Shown: positions 18,080 to 27,098 of the stretch, piece after piece
Numbering within the stretch: position 1 is the stretch's first letter
How the letters are laid out: every line of letters begins with the position of its first letter
NCBI RefSeq assembly: GCF_001625575.1
Contig: NZ_AUXV01000002.1
Span: 124,001-188,000, forward strand
DNA: 64,000 nucleotides
Reading direction: 5' to 3'
DNA from: Pseudoalteromonas luteoviolacea S2607
GTDB taxonomy: Bacteria > Pseudomonadota > Gammaproteobacteria > Enterobacterales > Alteromonadaceae
The notes under the pieces: model-generated
The model's database searches: none
Seen by the model: the letters and a program-made list of their open reading frames with translations, nothing else
Told to the model about the DNA's origin: nothing
Translations under genes and position numbers: made by a program

Positions 18080-19441
18080 ATGGTTGTCGGTTTTGATTAT
18101 GGTAGTTCAAATTGTGCAATGGGTGTATTGCAGCAAAATGCAGTGAGTCTTGTCCCTTTGGAGCATGGCAAACACTACTTGCCTTCTACTTTGTATGCAC
18201 TTCACAACTCTTTGATATCAGATTTAGTTGCCCGAGAGTTAAAAGGTAGCGAGCAGGCTGCATATCATACGGCGCGTGCAGGTATATTGAAAAGTGCGCA
18301 GTTTGCCCGCAATGACCTGGATTTAGAAAATGCTGAAAGCGGTGTTTTTGTTGGACAAGAAGCTATCGAAGAATATATATCGATGCCAGAAGAGGGTTAC
18401 TTTGTTAAGTCTCCTAAATCTTTCTTTGGCGCCATTGGTCTAAAGCCAGAGCAAATTGCGTTTTTCGAAGATATTGCAAGTGCAATGATCATCGAGCTAA
18501 AGCGCCGTGCAGAACGTCATTTAGGAAAAACACTCACTCATACCGTAATAGGTCGTCCTGTCAATTTCCAAGCCGTTGGGGGTGAAGAAAGTAATCGTCA
18601 GGCAATTGATATTTTGACGACAGCAGCCCGTCGAGCTGGTTTTAAAGACGTTGAGTTTTTGTATGAACCACTGGCAGCAGGCATTGACTTCGAATCAGAT
18701 CTGCATAAAGACCAGAAAGTATTGGTCGTTGATATTGGCGGGGGGACGAGTGATTGTTCATTTGTGCAAATGGGCCCCAGCTTTAAAAATAAAACAGATC
18801 GCAGCGGCGATTTTATGGCGCACACAGGCAAGCGTATAGGCGGTAATGATTTAGATATTGCTTTGGCGTTTCACCAACTGATGCCAGTATGTGGACTAGG
18901 AGGGGAATTTAAATCAGGTCTTCCTCTGCCTCATCAAATATTCTGGCAAGCGTGTAAAATCAACGATATTCAGATGCAAAGTGACTTTTATAGCGGTACA
19001 TTTGGCAGAGAGCTTGTGACTATGCTGCGAGATGTGAAAGAGGCGCAGAAACTGGCACGTTTACAAGTCATCCATGAAAACAAAATGACCCATCAATTTG
19101 TTAGGCAAGCCGAGCTTGCAAAAATTGGGCTAAGTACGCACGGGGAACATTGCTCAGATCTGTCTTTTTTAGAAGCATGCCTGTCACAATCTATCAATGC
19201 CGCTCAATTGGAAGAATCGGTAAAATCAAGCCTATCGCAAATTACCCATTTAGCGCAGCAAGCGATTACAGATGCGGGGGTTAAACCTGACACGATTTAC
19301 TTAACAGGCGGTAGTGCACAGTCTCCTTTATTGAAACACGCGCTACGTGAGGCCTTAGGGGAAATCCCCATGGTCAATGGTGACAACTTTGGGAGTGTGA
19401 CCGCGGGCCTGACTAAGTGGGCCGAACGTATTTATCGCTAA
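18080..19441 (+). CDS. yegD: Hsp70-family chaperone-like protein YegD
   Basis: A 453-residue cytosolic actin/Hsp70-fold ATPase of the YegD type, which has the nucleotide-binding domain but lacks the canonical DnaK substrate-binding domain. Motifs: N-terminal phosphate loop GFDYGSSNCAMG, the second phosphate loop VVDIGGGTSDCS, and the adenosine loop YLTGGSAQSPLL near the C-terminus. Length matches E. coli YegD (450). GAGGT lies 6 bases before the ATG. Its role is unknown beyond chaperone similarity. Its last bases overlap the stop of the convergent mgsA gene by 4 bp. Confidence 0.9.
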   Translation: MVVGFDYGSSNCAMGVLQQNAVSLVPLEHGKHYLPSTLYALHNSLISDLVARELKGSEQAAYHTARAGILKSAQFARNDLDLENAESGVFVGQEAIEEYISMPEEGYFVKSPKSFFGAIGLKPEQIAFFEDIASAMIIELKRRAERHLGKTLTHTVIGRPVNFQAVGGEESNRQAIDILTTAARRAGFKDVEFLYEPLAAGIDFESDLHKDQKVLVVDIGGGTSDCSFVQMGPSFKNKTDRSGDFMAHTGKRIGGNDLDIALAFHQLMPVCGLGGEFKSGLPLPHQIFWQACKINDIQMQSDFYSGTFGRELVTMLRDVKEAQKLARLQVIHENKMTHQFVRQAELAKIGLSTHGEHCSDLSFLEACLSQSINAAQLEESVKSSLSQITHLAQQAITDAGVKPDTIYLTGGSAQSPLLKHALREALGEIPMVNGDNFGSVTAGLTKWAERIYR

Positions 19442-19896
19442 GTTATTCTATTTGATAAATATTGGTCATAATCAGGTTGCTGCCTTAGCAACTCACACCC
19501 CATATATGATGATGCTAACAACATATCGGCGGTCGCTTCATTACAAGCGACCGGAATATTCCAGACAGCGGCAAGGCGTAATAATGCTTTAACATCTGGG
19601 TCATGGGGTTGAGATGAAAGCGGGTCCCAAAAGAAAATCAGCATATTTACGTGTTGTTCGGCGATTTGCGCCCCCAGTTGCTGATCTCCACCCATTGGGC
19701 CACTGAGCAATTTTGTGACTTCTAAGCCGGTTTTGGCTTCTATCAAATTACCTGTAGTGCCTGTCGCACAAAGGCTGTGACGACTCAAAATGCTTGTATG
19801 ATTTGCACACCAATTTACCATCGCTTGTTTTTTACCATCGTGTGCGACCAAGGCGATGTGCTTTTTAGCTGGAATAATTGATTGTTTCTGTTCCAT
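19438..19896 (-). CDS. mgsA: Methylglyoxal synthase
   Basis: A 152-residue cytosolic lyase that converts dihydroxyacetone phosphate to methylglyoxal and phosphate, a bypass of lower glycolysis under phosphate limitation or carbohydrate excess. The family landmarks are all present: IALVAHDGKK at the N-terminus, CATGTTG, LSGPMGGDQQLG with the catalytic Asp, and FFWDPLSSQPHDPDVKALLR with the conserved His. Length equals E. coli MgsA. It sits 12 bp downstream of a LysE-type exporter on the same strand and converges with yegD. Confidence 0.95.
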   Translation of the reverse strand: MEQKQSIIPAKKHIALVAHDGKKQAMVNWCANHTSILSRHSLCATGTTGNLIEAKTGLEVTKLLSGPMGGDQQLGAQIAEQHVNMLIFFWDPLSSQPHDPDVKALLRLAAVWNIPVACNEATADMLLASSYMGCELLRQQPDYDQYLSNRIT

Positions 19897-19908
19897 TAAT
19901 AAGTCCTT

Positions 19909-20544
19909 CTATAACAAGAGATTTACTGCAAGAGCTATAAAAATAGTACCTGATACCCTGTCAATCCATATTGGTGCCTGTGGGTGTGTGCGGAAATACC
20001 CAGCAATTTTATCCCCTCCATACACATATGCACAGTCTATAGGAAAAGCCAAAATAGGGTAGAGCAAACCAAATAGTGCGAGCTGCAAAGTGGTTGATGC
20101 ATCAAGGCTTGTATCAACAAATTGCGGAATAAAGGCAATAAAGAATAGCGCTACTTTGGGGTTTAGTACCTCGGTCATCATGGCTTGAAAAGTGACATTC
20201 TTATTGGGTTTATTTGTATTTACGTGTTCTTCTTGTTGATGGCCTTGTGAGGGGGTAAACGTGTCTTTTAGTGTTATAACACCCAAATAAGCAAGATACG
20301 CTGCACCTAAGTACTGTACTGTTGTGTAAGCAGCCTCTGATGCTTTCAAAATTGCCGAAAGTCCAATCACTGCAAATATCGTATGTACAACCCCGCCGAG
20401 AGCGAAGCCAAGCGCGCTTTGCATACCTGCATTTTTTCCATTAGTGAAAGTTTGTGCCATTAAAAAAGCATTTGAGGGACCAGGGGCGACAGCAATAACA
20501 AAGCTTGCTACTGCAAAAGAAATCAAGTATTCGGGATTCAGCAT
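19909..20544 (-). CDS. LysE/RhtB family amino-acid exporter
   Basis: A 211-residue inner-membrane exporter of the LysE superfamily with about six membrane segments. The N-terminal motif VAPGPSNAFLMAQTFTNGKNAG and the middle segment QYLGAAYLAYLGVITLKDT are typical, as is LNPKVALFFIAFIPQFV. Members export amino acids or homoserine lactone-like molecules; the substrate here is unknown. The gene is 12 bp upstream of mgsA and probably cotranscribed with it. Confidence 0.88.
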   Translation of the reverse strand: MLNPEYLISFAVASFVIAVAPGPSNAFLMAQTFTNGKNAGMQSALGFALGGVVHTIFAVIGLSAILKASEAAYTTVQYLGAAYLAYLGVITLKDTFTPSQGHQQEEHVNTNKPNKNVTFQAMMTEVLNPKVALFFIAFIPQFVDTSLDASTTLQLALFGLLYPILAFPIDCAYVYGGDKIAGYFRTHPQAPIWIDRVSGTIFIALAVNLLL

Positions 20545-20629
20545 AAAGAGTTGTTCTTATTCTAACTTCAGAGCTAGTTTAATATGATATAAAAAAATTG
20601 AAAATGCTTTATTGAGATTTATAAAAATT

Positions 20630-20651
20630 ATGCGGGCCATTGAGCCCGCAT
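20630..20651 (-). terminator. Terminator between MFS exporter and lysE-like gene
   Basis: ATGCGGGC and GCCCGCAT form a perfect 8 bp stem with a 6-base loop. On the minus strand it is followed by AATTTTTAT, so it should stop transcripts coming from the MFS gene. Confidence 0.6.
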
Positions 20652-20794
20652 AGCAAGGTTGGGGGATCTTGAGTCTATCTGTCTAAACAATGCTAAAAGA
20701 AGTCTAGTGCCTTCTAAACAACAGCCTGTAAGCTATTGCGGTACAGTATGCCTCTACAATGTGACAATTTTACGACTTATTTAGGTTATTTATA

Positions 20795-21973
20795 TTAAGC
20801 CGTACTATGCAATGAGTGGCGATACTTTGAAAACAAAAGCATTAAAAACGGAATTGCCATGACTAAGTGTAGCGCTAGTTGCCAAGGTGCTATTAGACCT
20901 AGAGGTTGTGTTGAAAATGCCAATAAACCCGCGCCACTCATTTGCAATAATCCAATCAAGGCCGAAGCAGTACCCGCTTGCTTTGGAAATTCTGCAAGGG
21001 CATTACCAGCTGCGGCTCCTAGGGTAAATGCAAAGCCAATTGATGCTAAGTACATTGGGAGCATGTAAGTTAGAACATCTGTTTGAGGCAAGATAAACGT
21101 AATAACACCTGCACCACAGAATAGCACCAGTCCAAACTGCAGCGCTCTGCGGCTATTGCGTTTGATAAATTGTGGGGCAATAAAGCTTGATACAATACTA
21201 ATCGCGGCATTTATGGCAAACCATAAAGTAAAATCGGACATAGGCATATTTAAATGGGACATGATCCAACCAGGTGCACCAACGACAAACACTAACATCG
21301 CAGACATACAAACCATGGTGATGGAGGCATTAAACATAAACTTAGAGCTGCTCAACATAGGTTTAAAACGGCGAAAATCTAATATATGGCCTTGATAGAT
21401 TGAGTCTTCAGGTTTGGTTTCTCTAAACATTAGAAAAATTACTATCAAACCTAAAATCGCAAAGATGCTTAGAAAAGCAAAGTTACTTCGCCAGCCAAAC
21501 TCGACTGTTAACCAAGCGCCTAAAATAGGGGCGAGTGCGGGAATAAAACATACAATACCATTGAGATAAGTAATCATCTGGCCACTCCCCTTATGGCCAA
21601 AGCTATCCCTGACAATCGCAAACGCACTAACAAATGTGGCACATGCACCTAAGCCTTGCAGTATTCTAGCTATCATGACCCACTCCCAAGTTTGTGCGAG
21701 TGTTGCTAAAGCAGCACCTAAAGTGAACAGGGTGATACCGCAGATTGCAATGGGCTTTCGGCCATATTTGTCGGCAAGCGGACCAGCAATTAATTGCCCA
21801 AGGCCGACTGCCAGCATATATATGCTAACGGTTTGCTGTATTTTAGCTTCGCTAACTGACAACGCTGCTTGCATGTCAACAAAAGCGGGCAGATATAAAT
21901 CAATGCCTAGCGGGCAAAAAATGACAAGCAGGGCGAGAATAAAAATTAAAGATTTGCTGGTACGGTGTTGCAT
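20795..21973 (-). CDS. Bcr/CflA family MFS drug exporter
   Basis: A 392-residue, 12-segment major facilitator of the Bcr/CflA group (14-TM absent), which exports drugs such as bicyclomycin or sulfonamides. The first segments carry PLGIDLYLPAF, then GQLIAGPLADKYGRKP (the MFS motif A between segments 2 and 3), IARILQGLGACATFVSAFAIVRD (segment 4-5 motif) and PALAPILGAWL (motif C-like). Length is normal. SD AGGAGA precedes the ATG. The next gene on the right is divergent. The physiological substrate is unknown. Confidence 0.9.
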   Translation of the reverse strand: MQHRTSKSLIFILALLVIFCPLGIDLYLPAFVDMQAALSVSEAKIQQTVSIYMLAVGLGQLIAGPLADKYGRKPIAICGITLFTLGAALATLAQTWEWVMIARILQGLGACATFVSAFAIVRDSFGHKGSGQMITYLNGIVCFIPALAPILGAWLTVEFGWRSNFAFLSIFAILGLIVIFLMFRETKPEDSIYQGHILDFRRFKPMLSSSKFMFNASITMVCMSAMLVFVVGAPGWIMSHLNMPMSDFTLWFAINAAISIVSSFIAPQFIKRNSRRALQFGLVLFCGAGVITFILPQTDVLTYMLPMYLASIGFAFTLGAAAGNALAEFPKQAGTASALIGLLQMSGAGLLAFSTQPLGLIAPWQLALHLVMAIPFLMLLFSKYRHSLHSTA

Positions 21974-22195
21974 GGTGTCTCCTTTTCGACGCTATTGTAT
22001 TGTGCAGATAGCAAAAAGACAGGACAAAACGCCGAAATTGGAAAATATTTTATTCTCTAGGCTAAAAGTGCCTGAGTTTACGCTTTTGACTGAGTAAACT
22101 AGTACGCCAGCAGGCGAAATCTTACGCAATATTTTGTGCTAGTCTTAACTGGTCTGATGTGTTAGTTTGGCTAAAAACACTCATCAGGACAGTAT

Positions 22196-22663
22196 ATGGC
22201 TAGCTCGCTATTAAAAACGTATAAAAAATTTAAGTGGCTCCCTTTTGGTAATTGGTTATTCAGTAAAGCAATATGTAAAAGAGCGCCGTACTTTGCCACT
22301 ATCAAGCCTAAAATAACGCACTTAAGTAGTGGTCGTATTTGCGCCGAAATGCCCAATAGGCGCGCTGTTCACAATCATATTGGAACTGTGCACGCGATTG
22401 CACAATGCAACCTTGCAGAATTATGTGCGGGCGTGGTGACGGATGCAACGGTGCCAAACCATACACACAGGTGGATCCCCAAAGGCATGACTGTGCAGTA
22501 TCTGAAAAAAGCAGACTCGGATTTAAAAGCGCAGGCACAAATCCCAATGCCTCGTCAGTGGCAAGACAGAGAAGATCTCATCGTGCCTGTTGAGGTGTTT
22601 AATAACGAAGGCGTCAAAGTATTTCACGCCGACATCACTATGTATATCACAGAAAAAAGCTAA
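22196..22663 (+). CDS. DUF4442 hotdog-fold protein
   Basis: A 155-residue cytosolic protein of the DUF4442 family, a branch of the hotdog-fold thioesterase-like superfamily. The motif NRRAVHNHIGTVHAIAQCNLAELCAG (central helix) corresponds to the family's conserved NHIGTVHAGA-like signature, followed by a strand with PKGMTVQYLKKA. Activity on acyl-CoA is suspected for the family but not established. Its stop overlaps the convergent bactofilin stop by 4 bp. Confidence 0.85.
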   Translation: MASSLLKTYKKFKWLPFGNWLFSKAICKRAPYFATIKPKITHLSSGRICAEMPNRRAVHNHIGTVHAIAQCNLAELCAGVVTDATVPNHTHRWIPKGMTVQYLKKADSDLKAQAQIPMPRQWQDREDLIVPVEVFNNEGVKVFHADITMYITEKS

Positions 22664-23046
22664 GCTTGCTCTTGCTTCTCAATTGGGGTGACATTTGACA
22701 GGTCAGTGTTGTGCTTTAACTGGCCTTCAATATGCGCGCCAGCCTCTATACTGAGCGTATCGTGTATGATATCGCCATGGACTTTGGCTGAAGGTTCTAA
22801 ACGCACTTTCTGAGCTGTGATACAGCCATTTACTGTGCCTTTGACTTCGACTTGTGTTGCAGTGATATTGCCTTCTATCGTGCCGTGCTCGCCGATCACT
22901 AAGTGTTCAACTTCTAGGTTGCCAGTAATGTTGCCATCGACTTGGATTTCTCCCTCACATTTGATATCGCCAATGACTTGGGTGTTGGGGGAGATCATTG
23001 CCACATAAAGCGCAGTGGATTTATTGTTTTTAAGTTTATTGAACAC
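22660..23046 (-). CDS. Bactofilin
   Basis: A 128-residue cytoskeletal protein that polymerises without nucleotide into membrane-associated filaments and recruits cell-wall enzymes. The central beta-helix consists of repeats with Gly and hydrophobic residues at regular spacing (DIKCEGEIQVDGNITGNLEV, EHGTIEGNITA, VEVKGTVNGCI, SAKVHGDIIHDTLSIEAGAHIEGQL). I chose a GTG start at 23046 because it yields the classic bactofilin N-terminus (MFNKLKNNKS) and lies inside the last codons of the M23 gene, overlapping it by 11 bp and indicating translational coupling. A longer frame upstream would add 20 residues that do not resemble the family. Function is inferred to be cell-shape control together with the neighbouring peptidase. 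Confidence 0.9.
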   Translation of the reverse strand: MFNKLKNNKSTALYVAMISPNTQVIGDIKCEGEIQVDGNITGNLEVEHLVIGEHGTIEGNITATQVEVKGTVNGCITAQKVRLEPSAKVHGDIIHDTLSIEAGAHIEGQLKHNTDLSNVTPIEKQEQA

Positions 23047-24136
23047 GTTCCAGTACTCTTGCAAGTTTAACAGGGTTAATATGCTTTTTATCCTGTAATA
23101 CCTCATAGTGCAAGTGTGTACTGGTACTTCTTCCTGTGCTGCCCATTAATGCAATGACATCAGACTGCTTGATCCGCTGGCCTTTTTTAACTTTGATCGT
23201 GTGTAAATGGCCGTAGCGGGTGGTGACACCGTTAGCGTGTTGGATTTCAACAAACTTACCGTAACCGCCATTTTTTCCTGCTCTGGTTACCTTGCCATCA
23301 GCAGGGGCGATTATTTCGGTCTTATGCCAACCGGCTAAGTCGACTCCTTTATGATAAGCGCGCCTACCTGTGATTGGGTCTTTTCTGTAACCAAAGGCAC
23401 TGGAGATATAATATTTATCTTCTTTTACAGGCATGCTTTTTGGCAGTGTTTGAACTAAGTTCTCTAGTTGGTTAAGCTTTACCGAGCTATCGATCGCTTG
23501 TAAGTAAGCCTTGGGTAACAGCCTGCCTTGTACTTGGTGATATGGACCACCTTGCGCTTGCGTTGAGGTCCGTGCTTGAATGCCTGCCTCTTGCATGCTG
23601 GCAATTAACACGTCGTTTCGCCTAGAAATTAGCTCATGCAATTGATGAAGCAACTGAGTTTGAGCACCATCGAGCTCAACAGCATGGTGATGAAAGTCGC
23701 CATCGTGCGTGTGCTCTGATTCGTCAGGTTGTTCGTCTTCAGGTTGCTCAGCTTGCACTTCTAACTCAACACTTGGTTCTTCAGTGATGGTGCTTGGCAA
23801 AGAAGCCATAAGTTCGTTTAATACCGAGTGTTGAGCGTCTAGCTGTGCGATGCGGGTATTTTGTTGTGCGAGTTTGGCTTCTAGCGCAGCTTTTTGCGCT
23901 AGCCAATCTTGTTCGCGTAAGGCAACTGATTCGTTTAACTGAGATATACCATGTTTTTGTTTGAAATATTGTGCAGTTGCGAAACCCAACCAAATTAAAG
24001 TTGCAAAAACACTCACTGTTAGGGTGATTTGTAGCCAAGTTTGCACAGTCAACAGCGAGACTTTGCCGTTTTGACGCAACATAAGTTGTTTAGGTTGAAA
24101 TAGCTGAACTATTAGGCTTTTGATAACGCTTAACAT
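23036..24136 (-). CDS. M23 (LytM) peptidase with coiled coil
   Basis: A 366-residue inner-membrane protein with a periplasmic peptidoglycan endopeptidase domain. One membrane segment (about 34-56), a coiled coil (about 60-110), an Asp/Glu/His-rich linker, a further helical region, and a C-terminal LytM domain. The zinc and catalytic residues are intact: HKGVD (His262, Asp266), GHLH (His310, His312) and HLHYEV (His341, His343). Such enzymes trim cross-links; paired with a bactofilin they set cell curvature or shape in several bacteria. A TTG start 9 bases upstream is possible, but the ATG is preferred. The bactofilin start overlaps this gene's stop. Confidence 0.9.
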   Translation of the reverse strand: MLSVIKSLIVQLFQPKQLMLRQNGKVSLLTVQTWLQITLTVSVFATLIWLGFATAQYFKQKHGISQLNESVALREQDWLAQKAALEAKLAQQNTRIAQLDAQHSVLNELMASLPSTITEEPSVELEVQAEQPEDEQPDESEHTHDGDFHHHAVELDGAQTQLLHQLHELISRRNDVLIASMQEAGIQARTSTQAQGGPYHQVQGRLLPKAYLQAIDSSVKLNQLENLVQTLPKSMPVKEDKYYISSAFGYRKDPITGRRAYHKGVDLAGWHKTEIIAPADGKVTRAGKNGGYGKFVEIQHANGVTTRYGHLHTIKVKKGQRIKQSDVIALMGSTGRSTSTHLHYEVLQDKKHINPVKLARVLERVQ

Positions 24137-24208
24137 AACACTCAAAAATTTAGATAACGCTTAACTCTAACAATTTTTATACAAAAAGCCAGTATAAAAA
24201 TACAAAAA

Positions 24209-24232
24209 AAAGGCGTGTTTATGCACGCCTTT
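24209..24232 (-). terminator. Terminator of fahA
   Basis: AAAGGCGTG and CACGCCTTT form a perfect 9 bp stem with a 6-base loop; the minus strand continues with a run of Ts. It lies about 27 bp after the fahA stop. Confidence 0.85.
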
Positions 24233-24258
24233 GATTTAAATAGAATTATAATATTCAA

Positions 24259-25572
24259 TTATTTTGCTGGAAGCACAGTGCCTTCTACAGAGCCGAAGCC
24301 AATGCGGTTAAAGCCATCAGCTTCACACCAGCCGCGCATGATAACCTTGTCACCATCTTCAAGGAATTTACGTTCTTCGCCATTACTCAATGTGATTGAC
24401 TCTTTACCACCGCGAGAAAGCTCAAGTAGTGAACCTGCTTCTTCGTGTTCAGGACCTGACTGTGTACCAGAACCTAACATGTCGCCCGGTAGGAAGTTAC
24501 AGCCATTAACAGTGTGGTGCGTGACCATTTGTGCAACTGTCCAATAGCTGTGCTTAAAACTTGACTCAGATACCTTGCTCGGTGCTGCGTTCTCGCTGCG
24601 CATTTTATCCGTTTCGATAAGTACATCCATCTGAATATCAAATGCACCCGTTTCACGGTTTTGTGCAGACTCAAGGTAGCTCATAGGCTGAGGATCGTTC
24701 TCATCGCGGTGCCATGCAGTGCGGTAAGGCGCAAGTGCTTCTGTTGTAACAATCCAAGGAGATACGGTTGAAGCAAAGTTTTTAGCAAGGAATGGACCTA
24801 GTGGCTGATATTCCCAAGCTTGCAAATCACGCGCTGACCAGTCATTGAACAGGCAGAAACCAAATACGTGATCTTCCGCATCTTCAATACCAATTGCATC
24901 GCCAAGCTCGTTACCTTTACCTAGATAAATACCAAGCTCCAATTCATAGTCAAGGCGCTTACAAGGACCAAAAGAAGGCGCTTCAGCGTCAGGCGCTTTA
25001 GTCTGGCCTTTTGGACGAGGGAAGGTTTGACCAGAAACATCGATAGATGATGCACGACCGTGGTAACCGATTGGTACCCACTTATAGTTAGGGAGAAGTG
25101 GGTTATCTGGACGGAACAGACTACCTACTGCAGTTGCGTGATAGATTGAAGTATAGAAATCTGTGTAGTCACCAATATGACATGGTAATGCATATTCAAC
25201 GTTATTTTGTGCTACAAGTGCACTTTCAAGCGTACTTTGGTGCTCAGAGCCTTCACGCAATGCACGAGAAAGTGCAAGGCGCAGACCTGACCAATGTGCT
25301 TTACCAAGGCCCATAAATTCATTAAGCGCTTGTGCGTTTGCGGCTTCAGCAGCTTCTTGCGCAACACCGTCAAAGATATTTGCAGCAGCAACCGCACCAA
25401 GGTCTAATACTTGGTCGCCAATTGCTACACCGCCGCGGAACTCTTCGCTACTGCCTTTACGACGAAATGACGCAAAAGGTAAGTTTTGAATAGGGAAATC
25501 AGTACCTGCTTGGTTTGCACTCGCTACCCAGCTTTTTAAATTTATATCGTGTGTTTCATTGATAAAAGACAT
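24259..25572 (-). CDS. fahA: Fumarylacetoacetase
   Basis: A 437-residue cytosolic hydrolase that splits fumarylacetoacetate to fumarate and acetoacetate, the last step of tyrosine/homogentisate breakdown. The N-terminal beta-barrel region contains NLPFASFRR; the catalytic domain carries IGDYTDFYTSIYHATAVG (metal Asp and catalytic His), YELELGIYLGKGNELG (metal Glu pair), FNDWSARDLQAWEYQPLGPFLAKNF (metal Asp and the Lys) and GTQSGPE. The start at MSFINETHD was chosen because AAGGAAAG lies just upstream and the extra 24 residues of the longer frame look unrelated. hpd lies upstream on the same strand, but a hairpin sits between the two genes. Homogentisate dioxygenase and maleylacetoacetate isomerase genes are not in the window. 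Confidence 0.93.
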   Translation of the reverse strand: MSFINETHDINLKSWVASANQAGTDFPIQNLPFASFRRKGSSEEFRGGVAIGDQVLDLGAVAAANIFDGVAQEAAEAANAQALNEFMGLGKAHWSGLRLALSRALREGSEHQSTLESALVAQNNVEYALPCHIGDYTDFYTSIYHATAVGSLFRPDNPLLPNYKWVPIGYHGRASSIDVSGQTFPRPKGQTKAPDAEAPSFGPCKRLDYELELGIYLGKGNELGDAIGIEDAEDHVFGFCLFNDWSARDLQAWEYQPLGPFLAKNFASTVSPWIVTTEALAPYRTAWHRDENDPQPMSYLESAQNRETGAFDIQMDVLIETDKMRSENAAPSKVSESSFKHSYWTVAQMVTHHTVNGCNFLPGDMLGSGTQSGPEHEEAGSLLELSRGGKESITLSNGEERKFLEDGDKVIMRGWCEADGFNRIGFGSVEGTVLPAK

Positions 25573-25655
25573 GGTCTTTCCTTCTTTATACAAACAGCAT
25601 ATGACTATGCATTTTAATTTGTGCTTTCGCCAGAATATGGCCAAGTTTAAATAGC

Positions 25656-25681
25656 AAAAGCAGCTTAGAAAAGCTGCTTTT
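25656..25681. terminator. Hairpin between hpd and fahA
   Basis: AAAAGCAGCTT and AAGCTGCTTTT form an 11 bp stem with a 4-base loop, 25 bp after the hpd stop. The T run is better on the plus strand than on the minus strand, so it may only partly stop hpd transcription and leave some read-through into fahA. Confidence 0.6.
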
Positions 25682-25705
25682 TATTTTGTCTTAACTGGTA
25701 AGTGA

Positions 25706-26752
25706 TTAAATCACACCACGACGCTCTTGGTCACGTTCGATTGACTCAAATAGAGCCTGGAAGTTACCTTCACCGAAACCGCCATCGTCTACACGCTGGA
25801 TCATCTCAATGAAGATAGGACCGAATAGGTTCTTAGTGAAGATCTGTAATAAGTAACAGTTTTCGCTTTGGCTATCTACTAAGATCTGGTGCTCTTTGAT
25901 CTTTTGTTTATCTTCAGCAACCCAAGGAACACGGTCGAAAATTGTATCGTAGTAGTGGTCAACGATATCTAACGTTGCGATGTTTGTTTTGTCTAGCTTG
26001 TCTAGAGAGCCAACAAGGTCGTTTGTTAAGAACGCAAGGTGCTGTACGCCTGGACCGTTGTACTCGTCTAGGTACTCATCGATCTGGTTGTTGTTGTCAT
26101 CTTTACCTTCGTTGATTGGAATCGAGAAAGTACCACAAGGTGACTTAAGTGCGTAAGAAAGTAAGGCTGTCTTCTGACCTTTGATGTCGAAGTAACGAAC
26201 TTCTTCAAAGCCAAATACGCCTTTATAGAAGTTTGCCCACGTTTCCATTGTACCTTTGTAAACATTGTTTGTTAGGTGGTCAATGCGTAGGAAGCCTTTG
26301 TCTTCAACAATGTTTTGCTCTGCTAAATCTTCGAAATCATTTTCGAAGATAGAACCTTTGTCACCGAATACGTCGATGAAATAGATTAAGCTATCACCAA
26401 TGCCATAGATAGCAGGGTATGGTAGGTCTTTATTTGCAGAATCAGTTGCTGGTTTTGCACCACGCTCTACAGCGACTTCAAATGCTTTCGCTGCATCTTC
26501 TACACGCCAGCCCATTGAACAAATAGCTGGACCGTGTGACTTAGCAAATTCAGCTGAGAAACCGTCACGCTCGTTGTTTAGTAAGAAATGGATCTCGTTC
26601 TGGTTGTAATGAACGATGTCTTTCCCTTTAAACTTTTTAAGTTTAGAAAAACCAAAATCCGCAAAGATTTTGTCCATGTAATCTGCATCTGGGGTTGCGT
26701 ATTCAGTAAATTCGATACCTACAAGGCCAAGAGGATTATTTACTTCACTCAT
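25706..26752 (-). CDS. hpd: 4-hydroxyphenylpyruvate dioxygenase
   Basis: A 348-residue Fe(II) dioxygenase that turns 4-hydroxyphenylpyruvate into homogentisate in tyrosine degradation, and supplies the precursor of pyomelanin in many marine bacteria. Two VOC (glyoxalase-fold) domains are visible; the iron ligands are His in RIDHLTNNV, His in GPGVQHLAFLTND and Glu in GPIFIEMIQR, with the C-terminal GGFGEGNFQALFESIE gate helix. Length fits bacterial HPPD. The start is the second ATG, 6 bases inside the longest frame, since AGGAGA is properly spaced only from it. TyrR-box-like sites lie upstream, so TyrR control is likely. Confidence 0.95.
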   Translation of the reverse strand: MSEVNNPLGLVGIEFTEYATPDADYMDKIFADFGFSKLKKFKGKDIVHYNQNEIHFLLNNERDGFSAEFAKSHGPAICSMGWRVEDAAKAFEVAVERGAKPATDSANKDLPYPAIYGIGDSLIYFIDVFGDKGSIFENDFEDLAEQNIVEDKGFLRIDHLTNNVYKGTMETWANFYKGVFGFEEVRYFDIKGQKTALLSYALKSPCGTFSIPINEGKDDNNNQIDEYLDEYNGPGVQHLAFLTNDLVGSLDKLDKTNIATLDIVDHYYDTIFDRVPWVAEDKQKIKEHQILVDSQSENCYLLQIFTKNLFGPIFIEMIQRVDDGGFGEGNFQALFESIERDQERRGVI

Positions 26753-26864
26753 TGTCATTCTCCTGCATTAAGCACTGGATTGCTTGTTGTAATTTATGCA
26801 GTGGATGATTAATCAAATTTACCTAAAGTGAAAGGTTTTGAGTGCAATTGCCTAAGCTGCATTT

Positions 26865-26882
26865 TGTAAATTTGACTGCACA
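26865..26882. promoter_or_regulatory. Weak TyrR box candidate
   Basis: TGTAAA-N6-TGCACA matches the TyrR consensus TGTAAA-N6-TTTACA in 10 of 12 defined positions. It lies about 115 bp upstream of the hpd start. E. coli promoters often pair such a weak box with a strong one. Confidence 0.4.
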
Positions 26883-27098
26883 TTTACGCGCATTTAGACA
26901 AAAAATGAAAACAGACAATTTTTTTAGATTGAAATTGTGTAATTAAACTGAAAAATTGCACAGAAAAACTGTTGTTTATTCTGCTGTTTTTAATTTAACC
27001 ATATGAATTTATTTTATTTTTTATGTTTTTGGTAAATTTTTCTATAAATGCAGGTTTGCAAACAGCCATGATACAAATCCATGTAAAGCACAGTTCAG

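Noticed and set aside
26865..26888. TGTAAA-N12-TTTACG as a TyrR site
   Set aside because: TyrR boxes need a 6-base spacer; the overlapping TGTAAA-N6-TGCACA reading is the more sensible one.
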